A stretch of DNA of 64,000 nt from Terriglobus sp. RCC_193 (GCF_041355105.1 NZ_JBFUPK010000002.1:496001-560000), one strand, 5' to 3'; counted from the stretch's first letter, positions 17,501 to 26,755 are shown. Translations and numbers: made by a program. The notes: generated by a model from the letters alone, not told the origin.

Positions 17501-17978
17501 CCGTCTGACGCACTCCACCCATCTGCATGCGCGGCAGAAGCCGCATCGTCTTGCCAACGGCGACATCCACCGCATCGACCTGTAATGAGTTGAACCCTGC
17601 TGCCGCAGCGGAAAGCACGTAACTTCCTGGCGCGAGCGATGGAAAGAAAAACTCGCCCAGACGATCTGACTGCAGCGTACGTTGCTGGCCCGTGTGTACA
17701 TCGCGCAGCGTCAGACTAACCGCGGGGATCGCGGCCCCATTGGGATCGCGCACCACGCCATTCAGTGCGCCTGTAGACGCATCCTGCGCCAGTGCAGCAG
17801 GCATGGCTGCGAGACTCAGCAGCAACGCAGCGAACGTTCTGCGGGAGTGGAGAAAAACTCTGATGCGAAACAACCTGAGCAAGTGAAACAGCACTCCGCA
17901 ACCGCACACTGAAGCGCGCGGCTGGCTTCTTCGGAACACACCACTGCGAGAACAAAAGATGCTGCTGCTGAAGTCCAC
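14547..17978 (-). CDS. TonB-dependent receptor-like outer-membrane protein with carboxypeptidase-regulatory-like domain
   Basis: Up to 1143 aa. A hydrophobic signal (FAALLLSLAAMPAALAQ) sits near residues 48-65, so the real start is probably an internal GTG around residue 28; I keep the full frame. After it comes the Ig-like domain GALNGVVRDPNGAAIPAVSLTLRD, then a plug region (FTLNGADHTRQFD, NSAGNAANPF) and a long beta-strand-rich barrel ending in LQAGLRLEW with the terminal aromatic residue typical of outer-membrane proteins. These acidobacterial proteins are thought to import oligosaccharides using TonB. The substrate is unknown; the location beside a GH27 and another receptor suggests plant-polymer sugars. 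Confidence 0.85.
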   Translation of the reverse strand: MDFSSSIFCSRSGVFRRSQPRASVCGCGVLFHLLRLFRIRVFLHSRRTFAALLLSLAAMPAALAQDASTGALNGVVRDPNGAAIPAVSLTLRDVHTGQQRTLQSDRLGEFFFPSLAPGSYVLSAAAAGFNSLQVDAVDVAVGKTMRLLPRMQMGGVRQTVEVSASPAVEFDSPLNANLSPQQLQMLPLDGRRFQSLAVLTPLVAAEDADVVLNPAEESAPEAVGDTDNARLSVRAQDPALNRFTLNGADHTRQFDMQPRGGSALPFAITQEAVQEFGVRAVADADALQPHGAGGSLRTVTCRGGEDIHGAAFFLIRNSAGNAANPFSITTRYNNGSPTTTLVKPRDQREQFGGSLGGRLGLRGAYGFVAVDGQRRSFPAMSSPSDSAFYSLTSVQRALLANRGVSAAAIAKGLAYIDSLSGTLDRHANETSLFPRLDWDTARSNTSVQWNRVRFDSAAGQNALPVVARGRGSIGSIRTEGDDVLLHTTTMLHPRWSVDARVGYNRDVTYAESPTPLPQEPHTGPGGSAPQVDLSNAFSFGSAPVTGLRRLPDERNAEAAITLRFHGRAHQVSMGTSLIATDERIAGSEANNGRYLYANSTAAGHAGALVDFLTDYTYNASSYPNGGCPSIYSQPHYFCFSNFTQTFGSVPETRFHTAEWSAFVSDRWRVTPRLHINAGVRYEWDRLPPPQHPNASIDAVFGSFVATQTMPSDTNNLAPFAGISYAPTSSTVVRVGYGFQFSSIPGTTIQRALANTAQTASQTQLRITPRTIIDPACASYGTNFGYPATYTCAPFGPLASTGAAWAFSRSFQMPAVQTAELSVSQQVAARTHVSGSYVLALSRELTDTVDLNIAPSTANIAFRIVRNGGEEGARGGELFHVPLYTARKTSAFGPVTAILSDGNGTYHAMALTLQHQTPRTLTLRASWTYSKSLDTVRTGPTARNENAHFDPYSPLYDRAPSNFDHRHRVTMLAVWQPHLDSTHAALRHVVNGWSLSPVLLFQSGRPYSYNLSGGSSLPGGRESLNNSGGANYLPSLGRNTLRLPWTENVDLSLSRAFALVHDRAHLRLMMQAYNLLNHVNVTTVEQRAFLVGSAGTDGVVPFMFQDATTIAAEGLTGKPFGMASQSANSPTRERRLQAGLRLEW

Positions 17979-18060
17979 CTGTGTAATCCGGAGGACTTCT
18001 TATTCGTAAGGATTCGAGTGTTCGCAGCGTAGCGTTTTTAACGGGAAAAGGCAAAGCCTG

Positions 18061-18109
18061 CAAACCAAGAGAGAGGGCGACGGAGTTTCCGTCGCCCTCT
18101 CCTGGTTTG
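18061..18109 (-). terminator. Strong hairpin terminator of the receptor gene at 18123
   Basis: A 14-bp perfect stem (GAGAGGGCGACGGA at 18071-18084 with its complement at 18088-18101) closes on a 3-nt loop, and an outer CAAACCA/TGGTTTG pair extends it. It lies 14 bp beyond the stop of the leftward receptor gene. There is no long U-run. Confidence 0.7.
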
Positions 18110-18122
18110 GTTGGCAGGTTCG

Positions 18123-21100
18123 TTAGAAGTGGAAGCGTGCTCCCAACTGCACCTGGCGGGGGCTGTATGCCAGATTGCTGTTGACGGAGGTACGCGTTCC
18201 GAATGCGGAGCTGTAGGTGAGTGTGTTGGCTGTGGCGCTAGTTCCGATGGAGTAGCCCGTGGTTGTCACGCCGGTGGTGTTGTAGTGGTTCGCAATGTTG
18301 AAGCTCTCGGCCAGCAGCTCCAGGTTCATGCCCTCGCGGATATCGAAGCGCTTGGAGATACGCAGGTCAGCGACCATGGTGCGGGGCAGCTTGTACGTAT
18401 TGCGTCCGATGTTGGCGATGCGGAATGCACCGTTGGAGCCGTTGATGCCACCGCCGATGGCGGACAGCGTGGAGCCGTTATCGCCGAGAGCCGTGGTGGG
18501 TGTACCGGTGGAGGCCAGCGAGTACGGCAGGCCAGTCTGCGCAGCGAAGCTGGGCGAGACTTCCCACGAGTTGGTGAGGTAGCCCAGCGGTCCGTGCACA
18601 AACTTCGGCGTCTGGTAGACGGCGTACATCACCAGGCGCTGGGGCACGTTATTGTCCGAGTTGCCGTAGTCAGCCGCGGTGTTCAGCGGATCCGTGTAGG
18701 CATTGGTGCTGGTGAAGGTGGTGCTGTTAACACCGTTATCCAGAGCGTGTGAGTAGGTATAGTTCACGTCGAAGGACAGGCCGTTGGTGACCTGGTGTTT
18801 CGCTTCCAGAACCACACCGTGGTAGCTGGAGCTGGCATTGCTGACGATAGCCGTGACCGCACCGAAGACCGGGTTGGGACGCTGGCTGCTGGCGTAGGCG
18901 TTGGGTCCGTTCACGCCTGCGGCAACGGTGCCCGTGGCACCCTTGGCGTAAAAGCGCGTGGTCAGCTTGCTGCCATTGGCCAGAGGGCCCTTGCCGGTGG
19001 AATCCGAAACCGTGTAGGTGACGGAGGTGGTCGGCGTGGGCAGGTTGGCGTCCACGAAGTTCGGCATTTCGCGGCCAAGTGCGCCGATGTAGCTGACGCC
19101 TACCGTGGTCTTCCAGCCGATGGAGCGCTGGATGGAGAGATCAAACTGCTCCGAATAAGGGTTCTGGAAGCCCGGAGCGAAGTAGGTGGAAGCAGGAGCC
19201 GCACCGGCGGAACCCACGCTGGCAATAACCGCCGGAAAGGCCGGTGCACCGGACTGCGACGACGTGTAGTTGAAGGTGAGCTGGGAGACCGGCACACCGT
19301 TCACCTGCGTTGCGTTGCCGGTGGAGGTCAGCGCGCTGTAGATGGTGGAGTTGATGGTGCGGCCATAAAAGAGACCGAATCCACCACGGATGCTGGTCTT
19401 GCCGGTGCCGAAAGGATCCCACGCAAAGCCCACGCGCGGAGCAATGTTGTTTTTATCCGACGGCATCACACCGGTCTGGGCAATCGCATTGGTGCCGAAG
19501 TTTCCTCCCGTGACCGGCAGGCCTGCATAGGGGCTGGGAAAGAGTTGCAGCTCATAACGCAGGCCATAGGTGATGCTGAGGTTCGGAGTGGCCTTCCACT
19601 CGTCCTGCGCGAAGATGCCAATGTCGTGCGTGACGAATTGGAACGCTGTGGGGCCGAAGGCCTGCTGGAAGGACGAGTAGTTCTTTGCCTTGTTGTAGAC
19701 GTTTGGATCGGTGCTTTGGCCGAGATACCAGTCGCTCAGGTATTGGCCTACGGTGGAATAGCTGAAGCTGCCAAACTGGCTGCGCAGGTTCTGGCTCAGG
19801 TCGTAGGTGTGCAGGTAGTCCATACCGAACTTCACGTTGTGCGAGCCGCGCGTCCAGTTAGCGGTGTCAGCCACCTGCCAGCGGCGTTCATCGGGATAGC
19901 GCTGGCGCTGCAGGAAGGTCTGCGTGCCGAAGTTGAAGCCGTTCGTAATGCCCACGTTCGGCGGCAGGCCGAGCGGGTTGGTGTATGTGCCGCCACGGGC
20001 TCGCTGAATATAGTTCTGCTCGTACGCAGTGGCCGGGGTCTGAGCAAACTCGTACTCAAAATCGCGACCGTACTGGTAACGCACTTCATTGACGAGGTTG
20101 CTGGTGATGGTGGTGTCCAGCTTGGCTACGCCAAAAGTGAGCTTCACAAAGTCATCACCGAAAGAACGCGTGCCATAGGTGTTGGTGGCCTGCGTCTGGA
20201 TGCCTGCGGGCGATGCCCAGTTGAGGCGGTTGACTTCAAAGGTGGCGTGGTTGCGACCATTGATCTGCCAGTCAATCTTGGGGAAGAAGATATTCTGGTC
20301 GCCGGTACGCGGAACAGCACCGAGCATGGTGTTCAGCGCCGTGAGGCCAGCGTTGTACAAAGGTACGGCATTAGCGTACTGGTTGTAATTCCCCAGATAG
20401 AGCTGCGCGAGGGTGCAGTTGCTCTGGTCTACCGTGGACGGCAGGGCAGGGTTGGTAATTGTGCCAGGGCCGGACGGATTCGGAATGGTGGAGGATGCTC
20501 CGCAGGTCTTGCCCGTAGGCAGCGCGGCGTCAGGAGCCGCAAAGAACGTGGCCGGGCTGCTGGCAACGCCCGTTCCGGGGAAGTTGCGCTTGAACTTGTC
20601 AATGGCAAGCAGGAAGAAGAGCTTGTCCTTGATGATGGGGCCACTGACTGCGCCGCCAAACTGCTTGCGCCAATCCTTAGGCTTGATCACGTTCGTGACC
20701 GGGCCGGAGGAGGTGACGGTGGTGAGCTGCGTCGTCGGCGACTTGGAACCCCAGCCAGCGTCACGGTCACGGAAGTAAAGGTCGCCGTGGAACTGGTTGG
20801 TACCGCTCTTGGTGACGGAGTTCACAACACCGCCAACAGCGCGGCCGTATTCCACGGTGTAGTTGGAGGTGTTGACCTGGAACTCCTGAATGGAGCTCTG
20901 CGCAGTGGAATAACCGGCGCGCGTACGTCCGCGCTCTTCCGCGAAGAAGGCCTGGTTATCGTCCGCACCGTCAATGGTGATGTTGTTCTGCAGAACGCTC
21001 TGGCCGCGGAAGCTCAGCAGGCCAAAGCCGTCCGAGTTGGACACAACACCGGGCGTGAGGGCCGCATAGCTGGACCAGCGATAGTTGTTCACCGGCAGGT

Positions 21101-21542
21101 TCTGCAGCACGTGCTGTTCAATCACACTGTTGAAGTCCGGCGAGGTGGTATTGATGGCTGGAACTTCTGAGGAGACCGTGACCTCTGTGCTGGTTCCCGC
21201 TGCGGCAAGGTTTGCGTCCACGTTGGTCAACAGACCGACCTGCACCACGACAGCGGTGGACTTGTACGTGCCAAAGCCAGCAGAGGTAACTTCAACGGTG
21301 TAGGAACCGGGCTGAAGATGGATGGCGCGGAAATAGCCCTGATCGTCGGCCTTGACGGTCTGCGAAGCCGAGGTGCCATTGTTGGTGACGGTGATCTGTG
21401 CGCCGGGTACGACTGCGCCACTGGGATCATGAATGATGCCGCCTACGGCACCGTCCACGGCCGACTGCGCGAATGCGCCCATCGCCGCCCCGGACATTAG
21501 TACTGCCGCAAGCGCAAGGCTGCGTAAGGGTTTCATTTGCAT
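18123..21542 (-). CDS. TonB-dependent receptor-like outer-membrane protein with carboxypeptidase-regulatory-like domain
   Basis: 1139 aa from MQMKPLRSLALAA, chosen because CAGGAGA lies 8 nt upstream and the Sec signal (ending GAFAQ) follows directly. Residues ~28-110 form the Ig-like domain GGIIHDPSGAVVPGAQITVTN; the plug (ITIDGADDNQAFFAEERGRTR, FQVNTSNYTVEYGRAVGG) follows, then a large barrel ending RQVQLGARFHF with terminal Phe. It should transport a large substrate across the outer membrane. No substrate is predictable. A strong hairpin terminator follows. Confidence 0.9.
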   Translation of the reverse strand: MQMKPLRSLALAAVLMSGAAMGAFAQSAVDGAVGGIIHDPSGAVVPGAQITVTNNGTSASQTVKADDQGYFRAIHLQPGSYTVEVTSAGFGTYKSTAVVVQVGLLTNVDANLAAAGTSTEVTVSSEVPAINTTSPDFNSVIEQHVLQNLPVNNYRWSSYAALTPGVVSNSDGFGLLSFRGQSVLQNNITIDGADDNQAFFAEERGRTRAGYSTAQSSIQEFQVNTSNYTVEYGRAVGGVVNSVTKSGTNQFHGDLYFRDRDAGWGSKSPTTQLTTVTSSGPVTNVIKPKDWRKQFGGAVSGPIIKDKLFFLLAIDKFKRNFPGTGVASSPATFFAAPDAALPTGKTCGASSTIPNPSGPGTITNPALPSTVDQSNCTLAQLYLGNYNQYANAVPLYNAGLTALNTMLGAVPRTGDQNIFFPKIDWQINGRNHATFEVNRLNWASPAGIQTQATNTYGTRSFGDDFVKLTFGVAKLDTTITSNLVNEVRYQYGRDFEYEFAQTPATAYEQNYIQRARGGTYTNPLGLPPNVGITNGFNFGTQTFLQRQRYPDERRWQVADTANWTRGSHNVKFGMDYLHTYDLSQNLRSQFGSFSYSTVGQYLSDWYLGQSTDPNVYNKAKNYSSFQQAFGPTAFQFVTHDIGIFAQDEWKATPNLSITYGLRYELQLFPSPYAGLPVTGGNFGTNAIAQTGVMPSDKNNIAPRVGFAWDPFGTGKTSIRGGFGLFYGRTINSTIYSALTSTGNATQVNGVPVSQLTFNYTSSQSGAPAFPAVIASVGSAGAAPASTYFAPGFQNPYSEQFDLSIQRSIGWKTTVGVSYIGALGREMPNFVDANLPTPTTSVTYTVSDSTGKGPLANGSKLTTRFYAKGATGTVAAGVNGPNAYASSQRPNPVFGAVTAIVSNASSSYHGVVLEAKHQVTNGLSFDVNYTYSHALDNGVNSTTFTSTNAYTDPLNTAADYGNSDNNVPQRLVMYAVYQTPKFVHGPLGYLTNSWEVSPSFAAQTGLPYSLASTGTPTTALGDNGSTLSAIGGGINGSNGAFRIANIGRNTYKLPRTMVADLRISKRFDIREGMNLELLAESFNIANHYNTTGVTTTGYSIGTSATANTLTYSSAFGTRTSVNSNLAYSPRQVQLGARFHF

Positions 21543-21849
21543 CGAAAAGTCTCCTGAAGTTTTTTCGCGTTCCATATGCCTGCCGAAGCGATTGCCGACA
21601 GGGTCGTTCGGATATTTTTTTGCGGGGCGTAAGTGAAACTCTGAAGGCCCTCTGCGAAAAGTCCCCTCTGAGTCTGGCAGATCACTGTCAACAGCACGTG
21701 AATGCGCGGGGGATACCGTATGTTGTCCGGTGGCTCCATCTTCTCCCATTAACGCGCGCAAAAAAAGCTATTTCGCTTGTGCAGCATGTGGGAAACGCGT
21801 TCCATTTCGGCACGGGAAGCGCGTATCCACTAAACTGATAAAGGCACTG

Positions 21850-22953
21850 ATGTTTATTGACGAAACAAGAATTCGGGTGAAGGCGGGAGACGGCGGCAAT
21901 GGCTGCATGGCCTTCCGCCGGGAAAAGTTCGTTCCGCGGGGCGGTCCGTCCGGCGGCGATGGCGGCCACGGCGGCGACATCCTGATGCGTTCCAGCGAAA
22001 AACACAACACGCTGGTGCACTTCCGCTTCAACCCGGAACACAAGGCAGATCGCGGTACGCACGGCGAAGGCTCCAACATGAGCGGCCGCAGTGGCGAGCA
22101 CACCATTCTGGCCGTGCCGGTGGGAACGCAGGTCTTCGACGAAGATACTGGCGACCTGATTCATGATTTCCGCTATCCCGACGAACAGATTGTGGTGGCG
22201 CGCGGTGGTCGCGGAGGACGCGGTAACCAGCACTTTGCCACCAGCACCCATCAGGCTCCGCGCGAGCATGAACTGGGTCGTCCCGGCGAAGAAAAGCATC
22301 TGCGGCTGGAGCTGAAGCTGCTGGCCGATGTGGGCCTGGTTGGTTATCCGAATGTGGGCAAATCGACCCTGATTTCGCGCCTTTCCGCAGCTCGTCCCAA
22401 GATTGCGAACTACGCCTTCACCACGCTGGAGCCCAACCTGGGCGTGGTCAAGGTGGGCGATTTCCCGCATGAACAGTCGTTCGTTATCGCGGATATGCCC
22501 GGACTGATCGAAGGCGCCAGCCAGGGCGCGGGTCTGGGTATCCAGTTCCTGCGCCATATTGAGCGCACCAGCGTTCTAGCCCACCTGGTCGACGTTTCCG
22601 ATGGCAGCGGCCGCCCAGACCCGGTGGAGGACTTCAAGGTGATAGCGGGCGAACTGGAAGAGTTTGGCCACAACCTGGAAGACAAACCTGTCATCGTCGT
22701 TGCCGCCAAAATCGACGCCGCCAACCCGGACAAGCTGAAGAAACTGCAGACTTACGCGAAACGCCGCAAACTGCCTTTCTATGCCATCTCCGCCGTTACC
22801 GGCGAGGGCATTGAGGCGCTGAAATTCGCTCTGGGAGCAGCCGTGGAAGAGCATCGCAAAGGCATTGAAGTGGTGCCACCGCCTGCGCCCGCTCCGCGCA
22901 AACACAAGAGCGCTTACCCGCCGCCGCTGGCCAGCAAAAAAACATCGCGATAA
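21850..22953 (+). CDS. obgE: Obg-family GTPase
   Basis: 367 aa from [16 protein letters not shown]; the frame is open further upstream but family start and AAAGG spacing favour 21850. Residues 1-158 are the glycine-rich Obg fold ([28 protein letters not shown]). G domain: G1 [11 protein letters not shown] near residue 167, G2 near TTLEPNLG, G3 [10 protein letters not shown] near 215. The G4 motif reads AAKID instead of the usual NKxD. The C-terminus is short and proline-rich ([11 protein letters not shown]), with no OCT domain. Obg acts in late ribosome assembly and stress control. Confidence 0.93.
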   Translation: MFIDETRIRVKAGDGGNGCMAFRREKFVPRGGPSGGDGGHGGDILMRSSEKHNTLVHFRFNPEHKADRGTHGEGSNMSGRSGEHTILAVPVGTQVFDEDTGDLIHDFRYPDEQIVVARGGRGGRGNQHFATSTHQAPREHELGRPGEEKHLRLELKLLADVGLVGYPNVGKSTLISRLSAARPKIANYAFTTLEPNLGVVKVGDFPHEQSFVIADMPGLIEGASQGAGLGIQFLRHIERTSVLAHLVDVSDGSGRPDPVEDFKVIAGELEEFGHNLEDKPVIVVAAKIDAANPDKLKKLQTYAKRRKLPFYAISAVTGEGIEALKFALGAAVEEHRKGIEVVPPPAPAPRKHKSAYPPPLASKKTSR

Positions 22954-22968
22954 AACCGCAGTGCATGG

Positions 22969-23002
22969 TCTGACCTCTTTTTGTTACAAAGGTGGGGTCA
23001 GA
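22969..23002 (+). promoter_or_regulatory. Hairpin able to hide the ribosome-binding site of the cytochrome gene
   Basis: TCTGACCTC (22969-22977) can pair with GGGGTCAGA (22994-23002), a 9-bp stem with a 16-nt loop. The right arm contains the G-rich ribosome-binding site and the A of the AUG of the cytochrome c gene. It could gate translation or be a remnant terminator after obgE. This is seen in sequence; regulation is inference. Confidence 0.35.
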
Positions 23003-23787
23003 TGAAACGTCTTCCCTTCCTATCCGCCTCTCTGGTCCTCGGCGCGCTGCTTGCCAGTTGCTCGAAAACGCTTCCTGCGCAAGAGATTCCTATCTCCAAG
23101 CAGAACGTGCTCAAGCAGGACAACGTCATCCGCGGCCAGAAGCTCTTTGGCCAGAACTGCGCTGCGTGTCACGGGGCGAACGCCACCGGTGGGATGGGCC
23201 CAAACCTGACCATGTCCGCGCTGGTGCGCCACGATGTTGGCGGCAAAGACATTGGCACGGTGATCCATGAAGGCCGCATGGATAAAGGTATGCCCGCCTT
23301 CCCACAGATCACTGAGGAGCAGGTTTCCGACATTGCCGCGTTTCTTCACGCACGCATTGACGCCTTTACGCGCGCCTCTGCTTTGGGTGCCAGTGCATTT
23401 GCTGGTTCTCTGAATGTTGGTGATGCCAACGCGGGCAAGGCTGTCTTTGCCGCGAAATGCGCCACCTGCCACTCCGTTACGGGCGACCTGAAGGGCATTG
23501 CCACCAAACGCGATCCCGCAGAGCTGGAACAGGCAATCCTGCTGCCCAAGGCGAAGCCGGAGACGGGTTCCGTGACAGCCGCAGGAAAGAAGTACGAAGG
23601 CCGCTTCCTGCATCGCGACGGCTTTACCGTGACGCTGCAAACCGCTGATGGCGTTTCGCATACGTGGGAAACCGATCACGTGACTGTGAACGTCCCCGAC
23701 CCACTGAAGGGCCATAAGGCGCTGTTGCCCACTTACACCGATAAGGAAATTCATGATGTTTTCTCGTACCTGGAAACGCTCAAGTAG
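23002..23787 (+). CDS. Diheme cytochrome c lipoprotein
   Basis: 261 aa from MKRLPFLSASL. The signal ends in a lipobox (LGALLASC, Cys near residue 19), so it is expected to be lipid-anchored on the periplasmic side. Two heme c motifs are present: CAACH near residue 53 and CATCH near residue 154, the first with a later GMPAF methionine as likely sixth ligand. The part after residue 190 (GRFLHRDGFTVTLQTADG) is a small beta domain often seen in cytochromes that partner quinoproteins. It overlaps the PQQ dehydrogenase gene by 35 bp, so it is probably the electron acceptor. Confidence 0.9.
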   Translation: MKRLPFLSASLVLGALLASCSKTLPAQEIPISKQNVLKQDNVIRGQKLFGQNCAACHGANATGGMGPNLTMSALVRHDVGGKDIGTVIHEGRMDKGMPAFPQITEEQVSDIAAFLHARIDAFTRASALGASAFAGSLNVGDANAGKAVFAAKCATCHSVTGDLKGIATKRDPAELEQAILLPKAKPETGSVTAAGKKYEGRFLHRDGFTVTLQTADGVSHTWETDHVTVNVPDPLKGHKALLPTYTDKEIHDVFSYLETLK

Positions 23788-25354
23788 CGCCGTTCTTTTC
23801 TCGTTGGCGTGCCTGACCGCAGGTGCGCAGAAGAAACCTGCGACAGCCTCGGTGGCCGCAGTGCAAAGCCTGCCCAGCGTCGGTGCGGACTGGTCGCAGT
23901 ACAACGGCGATAACTCTGGCCGCCGTTACTCCACGCTGTCGCAGATAAACAGCACCAACGTGAAGAACCTGACGCTGGCGTGGACGCTGCCAACGAAGGG
24001 CCTGGCGGTCAAGGGTACGCCCGTCGTTGTGGACGGCGTGCTGTACGTCACCTCGCCCAACCATGTGTGGGCCGTGGATGCTGTCACCGGCCTGAAGCTG
24101 TGGAACTACGAACGCAAGTCGCCCGGCAACATGATTGCCAACCGCGGCGTCGCGTATCTGGATGGCAAGGTCTACTTCGGCACACCGGACGCCCACGTCA
24201 TCGCGCTGGACGCGAAGACCGGCAAGGTGGTGTGGGACAAAGAAGTGGGCGATGTCACCTTTGGCTATTACATCGCCGTTGCGCCGCTCGTGGTGAAGGA
24301 CAAGCTGATTGTGGGCACCAGCGGCGATGTATCCGACGTGCCACACGCGCTCTACGCCCTGGATCCTGCCAACGGCAAACAGTTGTGGAAACTGAACACC
24401 ATTCCCTCCGCGGGCGAACCCGGTGCGGACACATGGCCCAGCGAAGAGGCGCGGAAACATGGCGGCGGACCGTTGTGGGTTACGGGAACCTATGACCCGG
24501 AACTGAACCTGATGTACTGGGGCACGGGCAATCCGCATCCTGTGCTGGCAGGCAACGTCCGCGAAGGCGCGAACCTGTACACCTGCACCATCCTGGCCGT
24601 TGACCCCGATACTGGCAAGATCAAGTGGTACTTCCAGCCCAGCCCGCATGACACGCGCGACTGGGACGCGGTGGAAACCAACATCCTGTTCGATGCCACC
24701 ATCAACGGCAAGCCGCGCAAACTGCTCTCGCACGCCAGCCGTAATGGTTATTACTTCCTGCTGGATCGCGTAACGGGCGAGTCCCTTGTTTCCACGCCGT
24801 TTGTCCCGCTGAATTGGGCCAAAGGCGTCAATGCCAAGGGTGAGCCGATCCCCGATCCTGCCAAGGAAGAGACGCCCGGCGGCGTCCTTATCCGCGGTGT
24901 GGCTAACGGCAGCGCCAACTGGCCTCCGCCCGCATTCAGCCTGCAGACCGGCCTGTTTTACGTAAATGCGGAAGAAGGATGGTCGTACTGGTACTCCGCT
25001 CTGGATGCCAGCGGCAAGCCGGAGGATCACCAGGGAGGCTCGGGCATTTCGCTGGAGGAAAACAGCTTCCTGCTGGCGCTGGATCCGAAGACGGGCAAGG
25101 AAGTCTGGCGCAGAGACACCGGCCGCAACACCCGCAATTACAGCGGCCTGTTGACTACGGCAGGGCATCTGCTCTTCGGCGGCGATGCGTATGGCAACCT
25201 CTACGCGCTTGACCCAGCAACGGGTAAATCGTTATGGCATGCGCGTCCCGGCGGAAACCTGACCAACGGCCCCATGACCTTCGAACGCAACGGACGGCAG
25301 TACGTGGTCTTCGGCGTAGCGGATACGCTCTATACCTTTGCGCTGCCACAGTAA
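23753..25354 (+). CDS. PQQ-dependent dehydrogenase (quinoprotein propeller), periplasmic
   Basis: 533 aa. A Sec signal (AVLFSLACLTAGAQ) is followed by an eight-bladed PQQ propeller: DWSQYNGDNSGRRYS near residue 46, and repeated blade motifs VWAVDAVTGLKLW, VIALDAKTGKVVW, LYALDPANGKQLW, LYALDPATGKSLW. HDTRDWDAVETN near residue 303 supplies a probable catalytic Asp. It oxidises an alcohol or sugar in the periplasm and would pass electrons to the overlapping diheme cytochrome. AAGGAAATTC gives a good ribosome-binding site inside the cytochrome gene. No PQQ synthesis genes are in the window. Substrate unknown. Confidence 0.9.
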   Translation: MMFSRTWKRSSSAVLFSLACLTAGAQKKPATASVAAVQSLPSVGADWSQYNGDNSGRRYSTLSQINSTNVKNLTLAWTLPTKGLAVKGTPVVVDGVLYVTSPNHVWAVDAVTGLKLWNYERKSPGNMIANRGVAYLDGKVYFGTPDAHVIALDAKTGKVVWDKEVGDVTFGYYIAVAPLVVKDKLIVGTSGDVSDVPHALYALDPANGKQLWKLNTIPSAGEPGADTWPSEEARKHGGGPLWVTGTYDPELNLMYWGTGNPHPVLAGNVREGANLYTCTILAVDPDTGKIKWYFQPSPHDTRDWDAVETNILFDATINGKPRKLLSHASRNGYYFLLDRVTGESLVSTPFVPLNWAKGVNAKGEPIPDPAKEETPGGVLIRGVANGSANWPPPAFSLQTGLFYVNAEEGWSYWYSALDASGKPEDHQGGSGISLEENSFLLALDPKTGKEVWRRDTGRNTRNYSGLLTTAGHLLFGGDAYGNLYALDPATGKSLWHARPGGNLTNGPMTFERNGRQYVVFGVADTLYTFALPQ

Positions 25355-25378
25355 ACGCGACAAAAGTAGAGACAGAAC

Positions 25379-25416
25379 AAAGCGGTGGATTTCCTATGGG
25401 AATCCACCGCTTTCCT
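25379..25416 (+). terminator. Terminator of the PQQ dehydrogenase operon
   Basis: AAAGCGGTGGATT (25379-25391) pairs perfectly with 25401-25413, and a few inner pairs continue the stem, followed by TCCTTTAG. It is 24 bp after the stop codon. Confidence 0.75.
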
Positions 25417-25434
25417 TTAGGACTGGATGAACAG

Positions 25435-25460
25435 AAGAGGGAGCCCGAAGGCTCCCTCTT
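25435..25460 (-). terminator. Terminator of the transaldolase gene
   Basis: AAGAGGGAGCC (25435-25445) pairs with GGCTCCCTCTT (25450-25460) across a 4-nt loop. It lies 24 bp after the leftward transaldolase stop. Confidence 0.75.
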
Positions 25461-25484
25461 GCATTGCGTTCGAAAGCAGTAGGG

Positions 25485-26477
25485 TTACGCGCCCACCGGC
25501 TCCGCAACTTCCTTCAGACGCTTTTCCAGCAGGGTTTCCAGCTCTTCCAAAGCCTTGGAGAAGCCTTCGATGCCTTCCTTCAGCTTGTCGTGCGCCATGC
25601 GGTCTTCCGCGTGCATCTTCTCGAAGGTAGCCTTGTCGATCGTGATCTTCTGGATGTCCAGCGACTTCGCCTTTTCGGCGTCCAGCTTCTTTACGAGCAG
25701 GCCTTCCTTGCTGTTCAACTCATCCAGCAGCTTCGGCGCAATGGTCAGCAGGTCAGAACCGGCCAGCTCTTCAATCTCACTGATGTTGCGGAACGAAGCG
25801 CCCATCACCTGGGTCTTGTAGCCGAACTTCTTGTAATAGTTGAAGATGGTCGTCACAGAGATGACGCCGGGGTCTTCCGCACCGGTGTAATCCTTGCCCG
25901 TGTCCTTCTTGTACCAGTCAAGGATGCGACCAACGAACGGCGAAATGAGCGTAACCTTCGCCTCAGCACACGCAATGGCCTGGTGCAAGCCGAAGAGCAG
26001 CGTCAGGTTGCAGTGAATGCCTTCCTTTTCCAGCTCCTCGGCGGCCTTAATGCCTTCCCACGTGGAAGCGATCTTGATGAGGATGCGGTCCTTGCTGACA
26101 CCAGCAGCCTCATACTGCGCAATGATGTCCTTTGCCATTGCGATCGTCTTCTCCTTGTCGTAGGAGAGGCGGGCGTCGACTTCCGTAGAGACGCGCCCCG
26201 GAACGATCTTCAGGATCTCGCGGCCAAAGGCCACGGCCAGCGTCTTGAAGGCTTCGGCGGCAACGGCCTTATCGTCAGAGTTTGCGCCGGCCTTCTGCTT
26301 TGCGGCCTTCAGCACGTCGTCCACAATGTGGCTGTATTCCGGCATGTTTGCCGCAGCGGTGATCAGCGACGGGTTGGTGGTCGCGTCGGTCGGCTTGAAC
26401 TTCTCCATCGACTTCATGTCGCCAGTGTCGGCCACCACGGTGGTGTACTGCTTGAGTTGGTCCAAAAGCGTCGCCAT
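25485..26477 (-). CDS. tal: Transaldolase
   Basis: 330 aa from [11 protein letters not shown], with AAGGAG eight bases upstream; the longer frame to 26567 is unlikely. Moves a dihydroxyacetone unit between sedoheptulose-7-phosphate and glyceraldehyde-3-phosphate in the pentose phosphate pathway. Seen: DATTNPSLI near residue 32, [12 protein letters not shown] near 97, [20 protein letters not shown] near 130 with the Schiff-base lysine in LIKIAST, and [15 protein letters not shown] near 151. The length fits the TalB-type subfamily. Single gene with its own terminator. Confidence 0.96.
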   Translation of the reverse strand: MATLLDQLKQYTTVVADTGDMKSMEKFKPTDATTNPSLITAAANMPEYSHIVDDVLKAAKQKAGANSDDKAVAAEAFKTLAVAFGREILKIVPGRVSTEVDARLSYDKEKTIAMAKDIIAQYEAAGVSKDRILIKIASTWEGIKAAEELEKEGIHCNLTLLFGLHQAIACAEAKVTLISPFVGRILDWYKKDTGKDYTGAEDPGVISVTTIFNYYKKFGYKTQVMGASFRNISEIEELAGSDLLTIAPKLLDELNSKEGLLVKKLDAEKAKSLDIQKITIDKATFEKMHAEDRMAHDKLKEGIEGFSKALEELETLLEKRLKEVAEPVGA

Positions 26478-26618
26478 TTGCGTTCTCCTTCGAATGTCCC
26501 TGAGCAAAAAATTCGTTTCACTCTCTATTTTACGCCTGTTCCTGACTCTTATTTGGATGCCGTGCACTGGAGGATCACACTGTCTCGGCCCCGGGGTGGA
26601 TGACTTTACAGACTGTCA

Positions 26619-26750
26619 TTCTGCGCAGCTTCCGGCCCATCCGTCATCCTGGAGCGTAGCGAAGGCGAAGGAGTTTACAGACACAAGTGATGAAACAGTT
26701 TCCTTCGGCTGCGCACTATGGGATTTGCCCAGGATAACGGCGTTTAGCTG
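26619..26750. repeat. REP-like remnants upstream of transaldolase
   Basis: The 278-bp gap between the transaldolase start and the FN3 lipoprotein stop contains GTCATTCTGCGCAGCTTCCG and CGTCATCCTGGAGCGTAGCG, both degenerate forms of the REP-like core, and a further TTTCCTTCGGCTGCGCACTA. I see no gene in the gap. Confidence 0.4.
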
Positions 26751-26755
26751 CCGGC

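Noticed and set aside
18795-21170. 791-codon open frame on the plus strand
   Set aside because: It lies fully antisense to the TonB-dependent receptor at 18123-21542. Its translation is low-information (Val/Gly/Arg-rich) without any domain, a typical shadow in high-GC DNA.
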